Source: DASTCZ01 sp963704455 (GTDB lineage: Bacteria > Acidobacteriota > Terriglobia > Acidiferrales > UBA7541). Taken from it: a DNA stretch of 64,000 bases. Location of the stretch: positions 3,844,001-3,908,000 of the forward strand of contig OY969905.1 of the NCBI GenBank assembly GCA_963704455.1, in the 5' to 3' direction. Below, piece after piece: positions 26,314-33,357 of this stretch (the first letter of the stretch is position 1; each line of letters begins with the position of its first letter). Made by a program: the position numbers and the translations under genes. The notes beneath the pieces are model-generated. The model was not told the origin of the DNA. It saw only the letters and a list, made by a program, of their open reading frames with translations, and searched no databases.

Positions 26314-27128
26314 TGCGTTCAAAAGGTCTCTTCAACGAAGCAAATCTCTACTCAAGAATTATAGAAAAGATTTTCTTTTCCAAGTATCAGGCAGGCGATC
26401 TAGTTGTCGAATTTGAGCGGCGTGACATTGAGAAATTTGCGCGCCAGTTGAAGCTTAGGCTCCCAAAGAACCTTGGCGACCTCATCTATAGTTTTCGATT
26501 CAGAGTTCCCCTTCCGAAGTCCATTCTCCAGGTGGCCACGAAGGGCAGGTCATGGACGATTGAACTCGCCGGTCGCGCGAGATACAGATTCTCATTGCAC
26601 AAAACTGTGATCATCGTTCCGAACACGAATCTCACAACGACCAAGATACCTGACTCGACTCCAGGAGTAATCGCCAAGTACGCACTGAGCGATGAACAAT
26701 CCCTGCTCGCGAAAGTGCGCTACAATAGGCTGATTGACATTTTCACTGGCGTTACTTGTTACTCGCTTCAAAGCCATCTTAGAACTACGGCGAGGGGATT
26801 GGGACAGGTTGAAACGGATGAACTCTATGTTGGGATCGATAAGCGAGGAATCCACTACGTCTTCCCGATTCAGGCTAAGGGAGGAAACGATAAGCTAAGC
26901 ATTGTCCAAATCGGCCAAGATGCTGCCGTATGCGAAGAGCGGTTCACCTCGCTTGTGTGCAGGCCCGTTGGCGCCCAATTCTTAGGCGCGGACGTGATCG
27001 TCCTTTATGAGTTCGAGAAAACCAGAGATGGCTTTCGCGTCTCATCTGAAAAACACTATCGGCTTGTTCCTCCGGACGAAGTGACCACGGCTGATTTGGA
27101 ATCCTACTGTAGACGCTTGGCGGACTAA
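26313..27128 (+). CDS. Probable restriction endonuclease (PD-(D/E)XK-like), partner of the upstream methyltransferase
   Basis: 271 residues; no signal or membrane segment. A candidate nuclease core is VETDELYVGIDKRGIHYVFP followed by IQAKGGNDK: acidic residues Glu167/Asp169/Glu170, then a beta strand and Gln187-Ala-Lys189. This fits PD-(D/E)XK nucleases with a Q-x-K ending. The first 100 residues are basic and could bind DNA. Its start codon overlaps the methyltransferase stop (TAATG). The one-methylase-one-nuclease arrangement, coupling and lower G+C all point to a type II restriction-modification pair. The recognition sequence cannot be read from the sequence, and the nuclease call is inference from the motif and context. 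Confidence 0.75.
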   Translation: MRSKGLFNEANLYSRIIEKIFFSKYQAGDLVVEFERRDIEKFARQLKLRLPKNLGDLIYSFRFRVPLPKSILQVATKGRSWTIELAGRARYRFSLHKTVIIVPNTNLTTTKIPDSTPGVIAKYALSDEQSLLAKVRYNRLIDIFTGVTCYSLQSHLRTTARGLGQVETDELYVGIDKRGIHYVFPIQAKGGNDKLSIVQIGQDAAVCEERFTSLVCRPVGAQFLGADVIVLYEFEKTRDGFRVSSEKHYRLVPPDEVTTADLESYCRRLAD

Positions 27129-27258
27129 GTCGACTTATGCAAATTCCTTCTGACATCTACAATCAGATTTACTCCGAGCTTTAGCCCCGAATCGATCATC
27201 AAATGGGGTCAAGGGAATGCTTGGACACACAAATCAAAACGCTATCCCCACCCCAGGC

Positions 27259-27285
27259 AGGTTGACGCTCCGCTAACGCCAACCT
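27259..27285 (+). other. Imperfect hairpin just upstream of moaA
   Basis: AGGTTG (27259-27264) pairs with CAACCT (27280-27285), with partly complementary bases inside, ending 3 nt before the ATG at 27289. It could hide a ribosome site if the ATG at 27289 is used, or favour the internal ATG at 27301. Not enough structure is visible to call a Moco riboswitch. Confidence 0.3.
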
Positions 27286-27288
27286 AAG

Positions 27289-28368
27289 ATGGTGTTTCCC
27301 ATGGGACTCGATCAGACATCGGATGGATTGGTGTCGCCGGGCGTTGATCCGCTTGTGGATGCGCTTGGGCGGGAGCTGCGGAATTTGCGGCTATCCGTCA
27401 CGGACCGCTGCAATTTGCGCTGCCGGTACTGCATGCCGCATGAGGACTACACGTGGCTGCCGCGCGAAGAGCTGCTAACATTTGAAGAAATTGTAATACT
27501 CGCCGGTATATTCACGAGCTTGGGCGTCACACGCATCCGGCTTACCGGCGGCGAGCCGCTGCTGCGGCGCGACCTTCCGGTGTTGGTCCGAATGCTCACG
27601 ACAAATCCGCATATTAAGGACCTGGCGCTCACAACGAATGGCGCGCTGCTTGCCGATCAAGCGGAGGCCCTATTTGAGGCCGGGCTTGGGCGCCTGACAG
27701 TTAGCTTGGACACACTAAATCCGGAGCGGTTTTACACACTCGTGCGCAGGGACATGCACGGACATGTGCTGGACGGGATTGCCGCGGCACGGCGCGCGGG
27801 ATTCCGCGGGACAAAGATTGACAGCGTGATTCTGCGCGGATTCAATGACGACGAGCTGGGGGACTTGATCGAATTCGGCCGCGCGCAGGACGCCGAAGTG
27901 CGGTTCATCGAATACATGGATGTGGGTGGCGCGACGGATTGGACTCCCTCGCAGGTTTTTTCACAAGATGAGATGCTGGTCTCTCTTGCGAAGCAGTATG
28001 GGAACATTACGCCCCTGCGCGAAGATTCGACCGCGCCCGCGGAGCGTTACCAACTTTCCGACGGGACAATTTTCGGGATCATCGCTTCGACGACAGCTCC
28101 ATTTTGCCGGAAGTGCGACCGCAGCCGGTTGACGGCGGACGGGCTGTGGTACATGTGCCTCTATGCGAAAAAGGGCGCGGATTTGCGTCGCCTGCTGCGC
28201 GGCGGAGCTTCGCGCGAAACGATTGCCGTGGAGATTTCTCGCGCGTGGTATGGGCGCACGGATCGCGGCGCCGAAGAGCGCGCGGCACAGCCGAAGCGAG
28301 GAGTTTTCGTGCCGGTTGATTCGTTGAAGCAGGATCCGCATCTCGAGATGCACACGCGCGGAGGGTAG
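27289..28368 (+). CDS. moaA: GTP 3',8-cyclase (molybdenum cofactor biosynthesis)
   Basis: The radical SAM cluster motif is Cys41-x3-Cys45-x2-Cys48 in LRLSVTDRCNLRCRYCMP. The GGEPLLRRDLP strand and TNGALLADQ region follow. The second 4Fe-4S site appears in the C-terminal half as FCRKCDRSRLTADGLWYMCLY. The protein ends in Gly-Gly, as needed for MoaA activity in characterised enzymes. It converts GTP to 3',8-cH2GTP, the first step of molybdopterin synthesis. Start may be ATG 27289 or ATG 27301; neither has a clear Shine-Dalgarno. fdhD follows 52 bp downstream in the same direction. Confidence 0.95.
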   Translation: MVFPMGLDQTSDGLVSPGVDPLVDALGRELRNLRLSVTDRCNLRCRYCMPHEDYTWLPREELLTFEEIVILAGIFTSLGVTRIRLTGGEPLLRRDLPVLVRMLTTNPHIKDLALTTNGALLADQAEALFEAGLGRLTVSLDTLNPERFYTLVRRDMHGHVLDGIAAARRAGFRGTKIDSVILRGFNDDELGDLIEFGRAQDAEVRFIEYMDVGGATDWTPSQVFSQDEMLVSLAKQYGNITPLREDSTAPAERYQLSDGTIFGIIASTTAPFCRKCDRSRLTADGLWYMCLYAKKGADLRRLLRGGASRETIAVEISRAWYGRTDRGAEERAAQPKRGVFVPVDSLKQDPHLEMHTRGG

Positions 28369-28420
28369 TCCAACTTTTGCGCGCCGTCAGAACTACATTT
28401 ACCTTCCACTGAAATCAGCC

Positions 28421-29251
28421 ATGCCAAGCCCGCCACGAAGTGTTGAAATCACGCAGGTTTCCGAATGGAGCGATGGAAATGTGCGTCGCGTGGAGGATTA
28501 TCTTGCCGCAGAGGAGCCGCTCGAAATTCAGATTGGGCGCTCACCAATCGTGGTGACGATGCGCACACCGGGGAACGACGAAGATCTTGCAGCGGGATTT
28601 TTGCTGACCGAAGGAATTATTCGCGAACGAAAACAAATTGCGGGGCTGGCGCAGCCGCGCGCCTCGAAGAATTTAGTTCGCGTGAAGCTGGCGCGCGGGG
28701 TGAAACTTCCGGCGCGTGCGCTGCGGCGAAGATTTGCTGCAAATTCGAGCTGCGGCGTTTGCGGGAAGGATTCAATTGACGCGGTGCGGGCGCGCGGGAT
28801 TCGCGCACTGGCCAGCGGCTTTCATCTTTCGGCGGACGTGTTGTGCCGGTTGCCGGATCTTGCGCGGGGATCGCAGGAAGCATTTGGGCGGACGGGCGGA
28901 TTGCATGCGGCGGCACTGTTTGATGAGGAGGGCAAGCTGCTTGTGCTGCGCGAGGATATAGGCCGGCACAACGCGGTGGACAAAGTGATTGGGTGGGCGC
29001 TGCTCAATGACCGTCTGCCGCTTTGCGATTGCGCGCTGATGGTGAGCGGGCGCGGAGGATTTGAAATTATTCAGAAAGCGATTGTGGCGGGGATTCCGGT
29101 GGTGGCCAGCGTGTCCGCGCCGTCGAGTTTGGCGGTGCAATTGGCGCGGCGAATGAATTTGACGCTGGTGGGATTTTTGCGCGGGCGGCGGTTTGTGATT
29201 TATTCGGGGGAGGAGAGATTCGTTGGTTCGGGCTCTGGCGCGCCAGCGTAA
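28421..29251 (+). CDS. fdhD: Formate dehydrogenase accessory sulfurtransferase FdhD
   Basis: 276 residues of the FdhD family, which transfers sulfur to the molybdenum cofactor of formate dehydrogenases. Features: an N-terminal LEIQIGRSPIVVTMRTPGNDEDLAAGFLLTEGII block, the active-site pair Cys111-x2-Cys114 in SSCGVCGKDSID, GGLHAAALFDEEGKLLVLREDIGRHNAVDKVIG, and the C-terminal MVSGRGGFEIIQKA strand. No formate dehydrogenase gene is in view, but the neighbours moaA and mobA form a coherent molybdenum-cofactor block. ATG 28421. Confidence 0.95.
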   Translation: MPSPPRSVEITQVSEWSDGNVRRVEDYLAAEEPLEIQIGRSPIVVTMRTPGNDEDLAAGFLLTEGIIRERKQIAGLAQPRASKNLVRVKLARGVKLPARALRRRFAANSSCGVCGKDSIDAVRARGIRALASGFHLSADVLCRLPDLARGSQEAFGRTGGLHAAALFDEEGKLLVLREDIGRHNAVDKVIGWALLNDRLPLCDCALMVSGRGGFEIIQKAIVAGIPVVASVSAPSSLAVQLARRMNLTLVGFLRGRRFVIYSGEERFVGSGSGAPA

Positions 29252-29262
29252 GAAAATCGTTC

Positions 29263-29302
29263 ACCGCAGAGACCTGCCTACCGGCAGGCAGACGCAGAGA
29301 AA
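29263..29302. repeat. Short palindromic insert (CCTGCC-TACC-GGCAGG) inside a CCGCAGAGACGCAGAG-like repeat
   Basis: The sequence CCGCAGAGA is followed by the stem CCTGCC (29273-29278), loop TACC, GGCAGG (29283-29288), then CAGACGCAGAGAAAAG. Removing the palindrome regenerates a continuous CCGCAGAGACGCAGAGAAAAG phrase, a motif common as an interspersed repeat in some bacterial genomes. This suggests a small palindromic element inserted into an older repeat. Confidence 0.5.
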
Positions 29303-29317
29303 AGATGGAGGTACAGA

Positions 29318-29947
29318 CTACCTGGATTCAAGGCGCTGCTTGGCGCTGAGGTAATCTTCCCGCGTGTTTAAGTTTTGAAATAGATCGCCGTCCGGCGAAA
29401 ATCTCCTCCAAACATTTTCACCGATGATTTCAGTATTCAGGTGAGCGAGCCCGTCAGTTACTTTTCTAACGCCGGAGTCGAGCGCCTCCGAAAGTTTTGG
29501 AGCGCACGCGGCGCGGTAGACGGCGCAGAGAGGTTCCACGCCGCGATCGGTTTCCGCAATAATTGCATCGGCTGAGGATTTCGTCGCGCAGGCGAGGAGC
29601 CATTCGAGCCACTGCGCGGTGACATTCGGCATGTCGCACGCCAGCACCAAACACCATGGTTGATGCGCGGCGGCGAGAGCGGTGGCAATCGCGCCGAGCG
29701 GGCCTGCTCCGGGCCAGCGGTCGGGGAGAGTGGGGAGCCCGAAGCGCGCGTAAGTCTGCGGGTCGCCCACTAAAGTGACGCTCGCTACCAGCGGAGCGCA
29801 GAGCGCTGCGGCGCGCTCGATGAGCGCCTTGCCGCCAATTTCGAGCAATGCTTTATCGCGGCCCATGCGGGAGCTTAGACCACCGGCGAGGATGAACGCT
29901 TCGGTTTGCGCGAAATTGGCCATTGCTTTGATTATTTCACTGACCAT
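29318..29947 (-). CDS. mobA: Molybdenum cofactor guanylyltransferase
   Basis: 209 residues with the nucleotidyltransferase signature AFILAGGLSSRMGRDKALLEIGGK at about residues 17-40. LPDRWPGAGPLGAIATAL and VLACDMPNV follow; the Asp in the latter helps bind magnesium and GTP. It links GMP to molybdopterin to form the guanine dinucleotide cofactor used by formate dehydrogenase-type enzymes, which suits the presence of moaA and fdhD just upstream on the opposite strand. Start ATG 29947, or ATG 29923 (MANFAQ) eight codons later; neither has a strong ribosome site. Confidence 0.92.
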   Translation of the reverse strand: MVSEIIKAMANFAQTEAFILAGGLSSRMGRDKALLEIGGKALIERAAALCAPLVASVTLVGDPQTYARFGLPTLPDRWPGAGPLGAIATALAAAHQPWCLVLACDMPNVTAQWLEWLLACATKSSADAIIAETDRGVEPLCAVYRAACAPKLSEALDSGVRKVTDGLAHLNTEIIGENVWRRFSPDGDLFQNLNTREDYLSAKQRLESR

Positions 29948-29988
29948 AATTTGTGAGGGGATCGCATCCGATACTTTGCAAGCGCTGG

Positions 29989-31128
29989 CTACTGCGGTGA
30001 AATGGTTCCAATTTCTGTGCGAGCCTGGATTACGCGAAGGATGGAATCCCGGCTCACGATGCCGATGACGTGCGGGTCTGGGTCGGACTGAAGCACGGGC
30101 ATCTGGTTGACGTCTTCGCTTTGCATGCGGTCGAGCACCGCGAGGACGGGCTCTTCGGGCGCGGCCCAGCGGACTTTATCCAGCGGAAGCATCGCCGCTT
30201 GCACCGAGGTGTTGTGCCATTCCTCACGAGCGATGGTGTTGAGCGCGTGGGTGGTCATCAGTCCGGAGAGCTGGCCATTTGAGGCGACGAGATGGCAGCG
30301 GCGGCCCGTTCGCAGAACAAGATGGCCGTATTCTTCGAGCGAAATGTCGCGAGGGACCGTTGGCAGGTCGAGGCTCATGATGTCGGCGGCGCGGAGGCCC
30401 TCCAGCGCTTCGCGGATAGCGACCTGCGCGTAACTTTCCTGCGCGGCGGTAAGCAGGAACCAACCGATGAACGCAATCCAAATCCCACCCTGGATATTGC
30501 TTGCAAACAGCGCTTGGTAGGCGCCGTAAGTAATCATGGCATAGGCAATGAGCTTGCCGCCCTGTGAGGCGATGCGAGTGGCGCGGGCGTAGCTTCCTGT
30601 GATTGCCCAAGCGGCCGCGCGAAGGATGCGGCCTCCATCCAAAGGGAATCCGGGCGCGAGATTGAAGAGGCCCATTATGCCGTTGATCCCGGCAAGCCAA
30701 AGCGCGGCCGTAGAAACCAACAGGTTTCTTGTGAAAGCGAATGAGAGTCCCCAGAAGGCGCCCGCCAGTGCGAAGCTCACCAAAGGCCCGGCGATGGCGA
30801 TATTGAATTCCTGAATTGGTTTTTCGGGCTCCTTCGCGATCCGGGCCAGTCCGCCGAAAAAGTAAAGCGTGATACTGACGACGGGGATTTTGTAGCGTAG
30901 GGCAAACACGCTGTGCCCAAGCTCATGAAGGATGACGGAGGCAAAGAGCAGGAGACTGGCAATGATCGCTGCGATCCAGTTCCCCGGAGAAATTGATTGG
31001 GCGGCGGGGCCGGCGAATTGCCCGGCCAACAAGTATGCGATCAAGATGAAAAAGATGAACCAGGTCGGGTGCAGGTAAATGGGGATGCCAAACACCCGTC
31101 CGATTTTCAGTCCTGAACCGCGAGCCAT
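29989..31128 (-). CDS. M50 (site-2) membrane metalloprotease with CBS domain pair
   Basis: Rip3-like family. 379 residues from ATG 31128, which has GAGGA 8 nt upstream; a GTG at 31143 would add five residues. Membrane helices carry the zinc site HELGH (68-72) and the distal FNLAPGFPLDGGRIL with the third zinc ligand Asp. The C-terminal third (about 255-379) holds two CBS-type modules that bind adenine nucleotides or other ligands in relatives. Predicted role: regulated intramembrane proteolysis of a membrane substrate such as an anti-sigma factor. The substrate is unknown. Located 42 bp upstream of mobA on the same strand. Confidence 0.92.
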   Translation of the reverse strand: MARGSGLKIGRVFGIPIYLHPTWFIFFILIAYLLAGQFAGPAAQSISPGNWIAAIIASLLLFASVILHELGHSVFALRYKIPVVSITLYFFGGLARIAKEPEKPIQEFNIAIAGPLVSFALAGAFWGLSFAFTRNLLVSTAALWLAGINGIMGLFNLAPGFPLDGGRILRAAAWAITGSYARATRIASQGGKLIAYAMITYGAYQALFASNIQGGIWIAFIGWFLLTAAQESYAQVAIREALEGLRAADIMSLDLPTVPRDISLEEYGHLVLRTGRRCHLVASNGQLSGLMTTHALNTIAREEWHNTSVQAAMLPLDKVRWAAPEEPVLAVLDRMQSEDVNQMPVLQSDPDPHVIGIVSRDSILRVIQARTEIGTISPQ

Positions 31129-31380
31129 ACCGTAAGTCCTCACCTTCCATTATAGCGTTACTGAAGTTTTCTTGGAGACCTTCACCATTCGGGCGCGGTC
31201 TTCGCGAGATTGGCGAGTGGCTCCCGTGTCGCGCAGATTTGCGTGCAAAGCGCCACAGCGTGTTTGGCGCTCCACAGCCCGGGCGGATGGAAATCAGCGA
31301 AAACCCGCTGAAATCAAGGATTTCTGGGATGGCGCTTTTCGTGCAATTGCGTCCAGCGGCGGCGGAAAAGGGAGTCGCCC

Positions 31381-31620
31381 ATGGAGACCGCGATGACAGC
31401 AGCCGCAAATATCGAGATCTTTCTGGCATCGCTCGGGATCGCAGCTTTGCTTGCATATGTCGCGTTGAGGGTTGCGTTCAATTTGATGGTCAATGCAGCC
31501 AGTGGGGCGGCGACTGGAGCCGGACGGCACTTCACCGTGCGGCCAGCGCAGCCTTCGGGCGAGTTGGCCCTAGCGCGCGCGCGGGTCGGGCAGGGCCAAG
31601 GGGATTCCAGGATTCGCTAG
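31381..31620 (+). CDS. Small membrane protein (79 aa), unknown function
   Basis: The product has an N-terminal hydrophobic helix (about 11-33: IFLASLGIAALLAYVALRVAF), then a Gly/Ala/Arg-rich tail of about 45 residues. GGGAG lies 7 nt before ATG 31381. It is 39 bp upstream of the SPFH gene and reads in the same direction, so the two are likely in one transcript; a role as a membrane partner of the SPFH protein is inference. No named family is recognised. Confidence 0.55.
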   Translation: METAMTAAANIEIFLASLGIAALLAYVALRVAFNLMVNAASGAATGAGRHFTVRPAQPSGELALARARVGQGQGDSRIR

Positions 31621-31659
31621 CCGGGGTGGACGAGAAGTTTCGGAAGAGGAGATACGGCA

Positions 31660-33102
31660 ATGGTGATTCTCAAGTACCTATTGATGGTGGCAAGCATTCT
31701 GATTTTTGGGTCGGCAGCAGGATTGGTGGGATACGACGTCTGGCTGGCCTACGAACTTCAGCGGTTATTGATCCGCAAGAAAGCGCCGGAGAGCGGGCTG
31801 GCGGTCGGTGAGCCGCTGACGAGTCGCCCTTCGCGAGCCCCGCGGCCCATCCGGTGGGGCTTGGCGGGGAAGCTGGCGGCGGCGGCGCTGGTGCCGTTGC
31901 TGGTCTCGGAGAGCATGGCATTCGTGCAGGATGGCAGCGCGGCAGTGCGAGTCAGCCAGATTTCCGGCGTGGAGCCGGGAACGCTTTATCCCGGCGTGCA
32001 CATGATCGTGCCGTACGTTGAGAGCATTGCGATATACGACTTGCACGACAAAATTTATGCGACGGCCGCAAGCCAGGATCCGGGTGCCAATAAAAAGGAC
32101 GTGTTGACCGTGTCGGCGCGCGAGGGACTGCCGCTGGGGTTGGCGGTCGCGGTGCGATACCGGCTGGACGCGCAGAAGCTCACTTTCATTCACTCGAATG
32201 TGCCGCAGCCAATCGAGCAGGAGGTGATAGCTCCGTTAGTGTCCAGCATTTTCCGGGAGGTGGCCGCGGGATACGTGGTGCGCGACGTTTTCACAGTGCA
32301 CCGCGAAGATTTTCACGCACTGGCGGCGAAGGCGATCACTGAGCGGCTGGCCGCGGACGGGATCATCGTAAAGGAAGTCGTGCTGCGCGACGTGCGGCTA
32401 CCCGCGGAATACGCGAAGGGGCTGGAGAGCTTGCTGCTGAAAGAACAGGAGAGCGAACGCCTGAATTTTGAAACGGACATCAAGCAAAAAGAGGTGAGGA
32501 TCGCCGAACTGGAAGCCGAAGCGCAGAAGGCGCGGGACATCAAGCAGGCGGAAGCGCAGGCGCAGGTGCATGTCCTGCAGGCCAAAGCGGAATCTGATGC
32601 GATGCAGTACACGCTGCCACTAAAGCAAAAACAGATTGAGCAATCGCGTCTGGAAGCGGAAGCGCGCAAGGAAGCGACGATTGAGAATGCGCAGGCGGCA
32701 GCGGAGTCAAAGGTGATTGACAGCAAGGCAGAGGTCGAGCGCAAGAGATTATTGGCGGACGCGGAGGCCAACACGATGCGGGTGAATGCGGCCGCGGAGT
32801 CCGAGGCCAAAGTGATTGACAGCAAAGCGGAAGTGCAGCGCCGAAATCTGCTGGCGGAAGCGGACGCGAACACAATCCGCTTGACCGCCGCCGCGGATTC
32901 GGAGCGGCTAAATCTTGAGGCCACGGCGCTGAAGGCGAACCCGCTGCTGATTCAGAAGATGATCGCGGAGCGGCTCTCCGACAAATTGCAAATCATCATG
33001 GTCCCGATGGACGGGAGCAATTTCTTCGCGGGCGATGTGTTGCGCTCGGCGTTCGCGGGGCAGGGAACAACGTCGCCCATTGCACCAGCGAAGCGTCAGT
33101 AG
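31660..33102 (+). CDS. SPFH/Band 7 (prohibitin/flotillin-like) membrane protein
   Basis: 480 residues. Two N-terminal hydrophobic segments (about 3-27 and 65-90) anchor the protein. The SPFH domain spans about 90-260 (AFVQDGSAAVRVSQISGVEPG through DGIIVKEVVLRDVRLPAEY). A long charged coiled coil (about 260-440) contains a near-perfect internal duplication of about 33 residues beginning at roughly residues 350 and 383 (both start with a KVIDSKAEV motif). The C terminus is short and hydrophilic. Such proteins form ring-like membrane scaffolds and often regulate membrane proteases. AGGAG precedes ATG 31660 well. Confidence 0.88.
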   Translation: MVILKYLLMVASILIFGSAAGLVGYDVWLAYELQRLLIRKKAPESGLAVGEPLTSRPSRAPRPIRWGLAGKLAAAALVPLLVSESMAFVQDGSAAVRVSQISGVEPGTLYPGVHMIVPYVESIAIYDLHDKIYATAASQDPGANKKDVLTVSAREGLPLGLAVAVRYRLDAQKLTFIHSNVPQPIEQEVIAPLVSSIFREVAAGYVVRDVFTVHREDFHALAAKAITERLAADGIIVKEVVLRDVRLPAEYAKGLESLLLKEQESERLNFETDIKQKEVRIAELEAEAQKARDIKQAEAQAQVHVLQAKAESDAMQYTLPLKQKQIEQSRLEAEARKEATIENAQAAAESKVIDSKAEVERKRLLADAEANTMRVNAAAESEAKVIDSKAEVQRRNLLAEADANTIRLTAAADSERLNLEATALKANPLLIQKMIAERLSDKLQIIMVPMDGSNFFAGDVLRSAFAGQGTTSPIAPAKRQ

Positions 33103-33271
33103 TGACAGCAGTGATTTGTTTTGGGAGGGTTTCGTGAAGAGTTCCGCCGGCTAATACCCTTGCGGGAGGCTCGCAGCCGACCCGCCGCTCCGACGCCAGC
33201 GACCGCCGCCGCTGGCCCGGAACAAGCGGCAGGGCGAGCCACCCAGCCGGCGGTTCGGCAAAAAACACACA

Positions 33272-33308
33272 GCGCCCCGTGAGCCAACTGCATGTGGCTG
33301 CGGGGCGC
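33272..33308. repeat. 37-bp hairpin repeat, copy A (flanks ADOP permease gene)
   Basis: GCGCCCCG (33272-33279) pairs with CGGGGCGC (33301-33308), with GAGCCA/TGGCT inner complementarity around an ACTGCATG loop. A close relative lies at 35926-35962 on the other side of the permease gene in the same orientation. Confidence 0.85.
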
Positions 33309-33357
33309 AAGTGTTAATAGAGCGAGTTTTGCGAGGCCTGCGTGGAACTGAATGAAG

